The translations under genes were made by a program, and so were the position numbers. Of a DNA stretch of 9,035 nucleotides, positions 6,614 to 9,035 are shown piece by piece (the stretch's first letter is position 1; the number at the start of each line of letters is the position of its first letter). The stretch covers positions 1 to 9,035 of the forward strand of contig JAISII010000018.1 of NCBI GenBank assembly GCA_031262125.1. Reading direction: 5' to 3'. This stretch comes from Oscillospiraceae bacterium. Lineage in GTDB: Bacteria > Bacillota > Clostridia > Oscillospirales > Acutalibacteraceae. The notes under the pieces are model-generated. The model worked only from the letters and a program-made list of their open reading frames with translations, did no database searches and was not told the origin of the DNA.

Positions 6614-6942
6614 TTCAGAAACTCACTAATCTTCAGTGCAAGTTGGTAGCTGTTATCTTCGGTTTGAAAAATCAAGATTTCCTGCTGTTCGGCTTTTGCT
6701 CGAGCGGCTTCGTCCAAGGCTGCGTTTTCGGTAAGAATTATGCAGGCAACGTCCGCCAAAGCTGCCACTGCAATTGAATTAATGTTGCCCATTATGGTAA
6801 GCCAAGCATCGCCCGACTGTGCCCTGCCCATTACCCAGCTAAGCAAATCGCCAATGTAACAGCCTGTAACCTCACGTTCATTTTCGCCCGAAAATGTAAG
6901 CTGTTTTAAACCTAATTTTTCTTTAACCAAATTAACTGTCAT
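6610..6942 (-). CDS. DRTGG-domain protein
   Basis: This small protein of about 110 residues consists of one DRTGG-like domain. The recognisable core is REVTGCYIGDLLSWVMG followed by GDAWLTI, about residues 23-49, then a hydrophobic strand AACIIL-type region and a C-terminal helix. DRTGG domains occur next to CBS domains and in phosphotransacetylases and are thought to bind ligands or partner proteins; the function here is unknown. An ORF can be extended to 6975, but AAAGAGGTG at about 6957-6949 fits the ATG at 6942 (8 nt) or 6945 (5 nt), so the longer start is unlikely. It is coupled to the PHP gene downstream, and similar genes accompany bifurcating hydrogenase subunits in Clostridia. Confidence 0.8.
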   Translation of the reverse strand: MTVNLVKEKLGLKQLTFSGENEREVTGCYIGDLLSWVMGRAQSGDAWLTIMGNINSIAVAALADVACIILTENAALDEAARAKAEQQEILIFQTEDNSYQLALKISEFLK

Positions 6943-6991
6943 CATTTGCACCTCTTTTTGGAAAGTTATTTTCACTATTTGTCATAAAGTC

Positions 6992-7020
6992 TTGACAAAA
7001 TCAATAAAAATTAATATAAT
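6992..7020 (+). promoter_or_regulatory. perfect consensus sigma-A promoter of a short RNA
   Basis: TTGACA (6992-6997) and TATAAT (7015-7020) match the consensus in all twelve positions and are 17 nt apart in AT-rich DNA. The predicted start is near 7027. The only thing downstream before a strong terminator is about 85 nt without an open reading frame, so this promoter drives a small RNA, which should be abundant. Confidence 0.85.
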
Positions 7021-7044
7021 AAATTCGTAAGGGCAGACCGTTAA
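7016..7044 (-). promoter_or_regulatory. possible promoter of the DRTGG-PHP operon
   Basis: On the minus strand TTAACG (7044-7039) and TATTAT (7021-7016) are 17 nt apart, giving a start near 7009 and a leader of about 65 nt. The -10 hexamer overlaps that of the strong plus-strand promoter, so the two would compete for RNA polymerase. This is a four-of-six and five-of-six match in AT-rich DNA and may be chance. Confidence 0.3.
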
Positions 7045-7110
7045 AAGCGGCTGACCGTTTTGTGATTTAAAATAACCACTTTCCGGTTCAGGGTTAAGTG
7101 GTTATTTTTT
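7027..7110 (+). ncRNA. short antisense RNA, candidate antitoxin of a type I toxin-antitoxin pair
   Basis: The RNA would run from the consensus promoter to the T-run at 7105-7111, about 85 nt, with no start codon in a usable frame. It contains two near-identical 11-nt repeats, GGCAGACCGTT (7032-7042) and GGCTGACCGTT (7049-7059), and ends in a strong hairpin. It converges on a small hydrophobic reading frame and overlaps that frame's last codons. Two segments recur as direct repeats on the far side of the frame (7037-7050 at 7258-7271 with 12 of 14 matches; 7074-7082 at 7215-7223 exactly), so it can pair with the leader of the opposite transcript. This matches RNA II of the pAD1 par locus in layout. 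An unrelated small RNA is the alternative. Confidence 0.6.
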
Positions 7111-7111
7111 T
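7069..7111. terminator. bidirectional intrinsic terminator shared by convergent transcripts
   Basis: AATAACCACTT (7071-7081) and AAGTGGTTATT (7096-7106) form a perfect 11-bp stem with a 14-nt loop; it can extend two more A-T pairs. On the plus strand it ends in seven T, a strong terminator for the small RNA. On the minus strand the T-run is shorter (TTATTTT), giving a weaker terminator for the opposing peptide mRNA, whose stop codon lies inside the stem. Confidence 0.85.
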
Positions 7112-7173
7112 ATGTTCGTTATGACTTCTTTTAGCACTATTAACAAAATTATTAACAGAACAGTTTCAGTCAT
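7102..7173 (-). CDS. 23-residue hydrophobic peptide, candidate type I toxin
   Basis: The frame starts MTETVLLIILLIVLKEVI and ends in a polar, lysine-rich tail, giving one short transmembrane helix with a positively charged C-terminus, typical of type I toxins such as Fst, TxpA and Ldr. The ribosome site AAAGGGGGTG (minus strand, from 7188) matches AAGGAGGTG at eight of nine positions, with 7 nt between its G-run and the ATG. A small inverted repeat (7189-7201) lies immediately upstream and could control access to it. The stop codon is embedded in a terminator shared with a convergent small RNA. I do not recognise the peptide sequence, and the gene is far below normal gene-caller limits. A chance frame is the alternative, made less likely by the ribosome site and the surrounding architecture. 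Confidence 0.55.
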   Translation of the reverse strand: MTETVLLIILLIVLKEVITNIKK

Positions 7174-7188
7174 TACCCCACCCCCTTT

Positions 7189-7201
7189 ACGATATTATCG
7201 T
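7189..7201 (-). repeat. inverted repeat next to the peptide's ribosome site
   Basis: ACGAT and ATCGT surround a 3-nt loop, directly upstream of the AAAGGGGG ribosome site. In mRNA this forms a small hairpin stacked against the ribosome site, as found near translation-controlled toxin genes. It could also be an operator, but its position favours an RNA role. Confidence 0.4.
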
Positions 7202-7220
7202 GCGGGAAATGGTCAACCAC

Positions 7221-7250
7221 TTTATACCTCTGCCCCTACTTTTATATTAA
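7221..7250 (-). promoter_or_regulatory. possible weak promoter of the candidate toxin gene
   Basis: On the minus strand TTAATA (7250-7245) and TATAAA (7226-7221) are 18 nt apart. The -35 hexamer lies within the 10-bp inverted repeat at 7244-7268, so a repressor could cover it. A TATTAT at 7284-7279 in A/T tracts is a second candidate and would place the inverted repeat inside the mRNA leader. Neither is convincing alone. Confidence 0.3.
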
Positions 7251-7268
7251 CGGGTAAACCGTTAATAT
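7244..7268. repeat. perfect 10-bp inverted repeat upstream of the candidate toxin
   Basis: ATATTAACGG (7244-7253) and CCGTTAATAT (7259-7268) pair perfectly around a 5-nt loop (gtaaa). No T-run follows on either side, so it is not a terminator. It carries the CCGTTAA core that also occurs in the small RNA at 7038-7044. It may be a 5' leader hairpin of the toxin mRNA that the antisense RNA recognises, or an operator. Confidence 0.6.
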
Positions 7269-7326
7269 CGGTAGAGAGATAATACTATTAAATTTTTTTT
7301 AAAAAAATTGCTTTTAAAATTCTCTT

Positions 7327-8601
7327 CTACTTTCCCTCGTTATTTATAAGCCGCCTTTTAAGACGGATGACGCAATCGCTCTCTTTTGCATTGCCCCGTA
7401 CTATATCCTCTGCCAAGGCCGAGCAAGAAGGTGCACCGCAAGAGCCGCAGTCAAGCTGAGGCAAACGCCGCTTGATTTTTTCCATTTCGTCCATCATTTC
7501 CATAGCTCTGAAAAGGTCGGGGCTAAGACTCATAACCTGTGCCTCGCTTTGCAGAACATAGTTGCGTTTTACCTTTTCAAAATCGGTTTCTTTATTGTAA
7601 CGATTTTGATAAATGGGAAGATATTTTCGCAAACGGTGGATTCGGGCTTGGGCAACGTATGGGTTTTCAACATTTAAAACGCCGCCCACACAGCCGCCGG
7701 AGCAGGCATTAAGCTCGATAAAATCCAAGTCCCGAATATGCTCATCCTCAAGCTCTTCTAAAACTTTTATTACGTTTTCGATTCCGTCTGCCGCAAGGTA
7801 TTTATCAGACAGCAACGCAGAAGACTCTCCCCCGCTTACTGCCCAAGTTACGCCGACAATTCCGCTTTGAGCTATATCATCCAGCTCGGTTAGTTTATCC
7901 ATCGCCGAAGCAAGTTTTGGGTAAACATAAGAAATCGGTATTGCACCGTCGCAGTTGGAAGTACCCTTCTCTATAGATGGGTTTTTTATGCAAGTTACCT
8001 TTGCCGGACAGGGAGTTATCAAAAACACGCCAATGTCGCTTTTGCTTAGCCCTGTTTTGCGGTGTGCTTCTTCTTTTGCTTCCAATGCGGCAACCTCAAT
8101 CGGGGCTTTATAGGGCAGCACGTTCTCGCATAAATCGGGGAACCGCAGCTTTATAAGCCGCAGCACAGCCGGGCAAGAAGAGCTGATTAGCGGACGAACC
8201 ACACCGTCTTGGTGCAGCAGCTCTCGTGTTGCTTGAGAAACAAGTTCTGCCCCACGGGAAGCCTCGAACACGCCGTCAAAGCCAAGTTGCAGCAAGCCGT
8301 TAAGCACAATGTCCAGCTCATCAAGGTTATTAAACTGCCCAAACAAAGCAGGGTCGGGCAATGCAATATTATATTTAAAATTGGCAAGCTCGGCAAAGCT
8401 GTCGGCGTTTGCCTTGTTTGCATGGTGCGGACAAACACGTATGCACTGCCCGCAATCTATGCAGCGTTCTTTCTGAATTACCGCTTTGCCGCCACGCACA
8501 CGAATAGCCTCGGTGGGGCAGCGTTTTATACAGTTGGTGCACCCGCAGCACTTTTCGCTGTCAAGCACAACCGAATGAAAATTAATCATATGTATAACCA
8601 T
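7327..8601 (-). CDS. [FeFe]-hydrogenase-like iron-sulfur protein, probable sensory or H-cluster-deficient type
   Basis: This 424-residue cytoplasmic protein begins with two ferredoxin-type [4Fe-4S] motifs (C18, C21, C24, C28; C47, C50, C53, C57), continues with an [FeFe]-hydrogenase large-subunit domain (about 75-330), and ends with a four-cysteine FeS domain (C385, C388, C393, C410). The H-cluster motifs are altered: TSCCP is SSSCP (140-144), so the proton-transfer Cys is Ser142 while the cluster-ligand Cys143 remains; the second motif is PCPAK (197-201) without the usual acidic residue; the third is ACSGGCVGG (299-307), lacking the GGGQP end. Such changes are known in sensory (HydS-like) or non-catalytic relatives. 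A HATPase gene lies 50 nt upstream. AAAGG is close to the ATG at 8601; an ATG at 8589 is the alternative. Redox sensing tied to hydrogen metabolism is an inference. Confidence 0.85.
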   Translation of the reverse strand: MVIHMINFHSVVLDSEKCCGCTNCIKRCPTEAIRVRGGKAVIQKERCIDCGQCIRVCPHHANKANADSFAELANFKYNIALPDPALFGQFNNLDELDIVLNGLLQLGFDGVFEASRGAELVSQATRELLHQDGVVRPLISSSCPAVLRLIKLRFPDLCENVLPYKAPIEVAALEAKEEAHRKTGLSKSDIGVFLITPCPAKVTCIKNPSIEKGTSNCDGAIPISYVYPKLASAMDKLTELDDIAQSGIVGVTWAVSGGESSALLSDKYLAADGIENVIKVLEELEDEHIRDLDFIELNACSGGCVGGVLNVENPYVAQARIHRLRKYLPIYQNRYNKETDFEKVKRNYVLQSEAQVMSLSPDLFRAMEMMDEMEKIKRRLPQLDCGSCGAPSCSALAEDIVRGNAKESDCVIRLKRRLINNEGK

Positions 8602-8651
8602 TAGCCTTTCGACTCATAAAATCTTTTAAAATTGCTTTAAAAATCAAAAAA

Positions 8652-9035
8652 TTAAGTGTTTGCATTTACTGTTAGAAAAATGGTTGTTCCCTCGCCGATT
8701 TTTGTTTCTATCTTCATAGAATCGGTGTATTTTTTTATGTTGGGCAAGCCCATACCGGCACCAAAGCCCAAGTTACGCACACTGTCGGGTGCGGTAGAAA
8801 ACCCTTCCTGCATTGCTTTTTCTACATCGGGGATTCCGGGACCACGGTCTGCCATTATTATGCTGATATGGTCGGGGAAAATTTCTACATCAATCTCGCC
8901 GCCGTTTGCATGGATAACCATATTAATTTCGGCTTCGTACATTGCAATTGCAACACGCCGCAAAGCCTCTTGGTTATAGCCCAAGGTTTTAAGCTTTTTT
9001 TTAACCGAAGCCGATGCCTCGCCTGCATAGGTAAA
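8652..9035 (-). CDS. RsbW/SpoIIAB-like HATPase, 5' end beyond the window
   Basis: The frame is open to the window edge, so the visible 127 residues lack the true start; a TTG at 8984 is not a likely start because the upstream codons (FTYAGEASASVKKKL) look conserved. Motifs of the GHKL ATPase fold are in order: N-box YEAEINMVIHANGG, G1 box DRGPGIPD, and G2 box GAGMGLPNIKK, close to the C-terminus at VNANT. Such short stand-alone HATPases resemble anti-sigma serine kinases (RsbW, SpoIIAB), but this subfamily is typically found beside hydrogenase-like iron-sulfur genes in Clostridia, and its target is unknown. It lies 50 nt ahead of the hydrogenase-like gene, in the same direction, and is probably co-transcribed with it. 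Confidence 0.88.
   Translation of the reverse strand, partial: FTYAGEASASVKKKLKTLGYNQEALRRVAIAMYEAEINMVIHANGGEIDVEIFPDHISIIMADRGPGIPDVEKAMQEGFSTAPDSVRNLGFGAGMGLPNIKKYTDSMKIETKIGEGTTIFLTVNANT

Noticed and set aside
7112..7282. A 56-residue plus-strand frame beginning right after the small-RNA terminator
   Set aside because: It has no ribosome site, its ATG lies in the terminator's T-run, and it is antisense to the well-supported short peptide gene; the translation has no recognisable domain.
7291..7320. A/T palindrome after the hydrogenase-like gene as a terminator
   Set aside because: It consists of A and T runs with almost no G-C pairs, so a stable terminator hairpin is doubtful. A similar AAATTGCTTT motif occurs at about 8629-8638, which looks like chance in AT-rich spacers.
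1..9035. CRISPR array, tRNA or rRNA genes
   Set aside because: No regularly spaced repeats, no tRNA cloverleaf elements and no rRNA segments were seen on either strand.

Overview
The window looks like chromosomal DNA of a low-GC, spore-forming anaerobic Firmicute (class Clostridia, plausibly an Oscillospirales/Ruminococcaceae-type gut or sediment organism). The evidence is strong AGGAGG-type ribosome sites, a candidate spoVM, an [FeFe]-hydrogenase-like iron-sulfur protein with DRTGG, PHP and HATPase companions, and a Tn4451/TndX-style mobilizable element. No species can be named from the sequence alone.

Positions 1 to about 3300 are the right-hand part of an integrative mobilizable element. 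On the + strand it carries a MobV-family relaxase (121-1197), a TnpW-like small protein (1194-1445), a possible 35-residue peptide (1448-1555) and a TndX/TnpX-type large serine recombinase (1545-3239). The first three reading frames are packed with overlaps or 2-nt gaps, and the recombinase also has its own consensus-like promoter. A candidate oriT lies in front of the relaxase, and the element's end should lie between 3239 and 3344.

Positions 3344-4920 are host DNA read on the - strand: a family 2 glycosyltransferase with its own promoter, preceded by a small operon absent from any long-ORF list. That operon encodes a 51-residue membrane peptide followed by a 29-residue protein that aligns without gaps to SpoVM, the membrane-curvature-sensing amphipathic helix of the forespore. 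It ends in an intrinsic terminator. Divergent from it, on the + strand, is an RluA-family pseudouridine synthase (4921-5934), whose 3' end overlaps a convergent PHP gene by 44 bp.

Positions 5891-9035 are - strand genes: HATPase (cut by the window edge), an [FeFe]-hydrogenase-like protein with degenerate H-cluster motifs, then, after a 351-bp gap, a DRTGG-domain protein and a PHP phosphoesterase. Families of this kind are commonly found together near clostridial bifurcating hydrogenase genes.

The 351-bp gap (6976-7326) is the most interesting place. It holds a perfect TTGACA-N17-TATAAT promoter driving a short + strand RNA that ends in a strong terminator. Convergent to it is a 23-residue hydrophobic peptide with a strong ribosome site. 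The two transcripts would share the terminator and contain matching direct repeats. This is the layout of a par(pAD1)/Fst-like type I toxin-antitoxin locus, here with a peptide I do not recognise.
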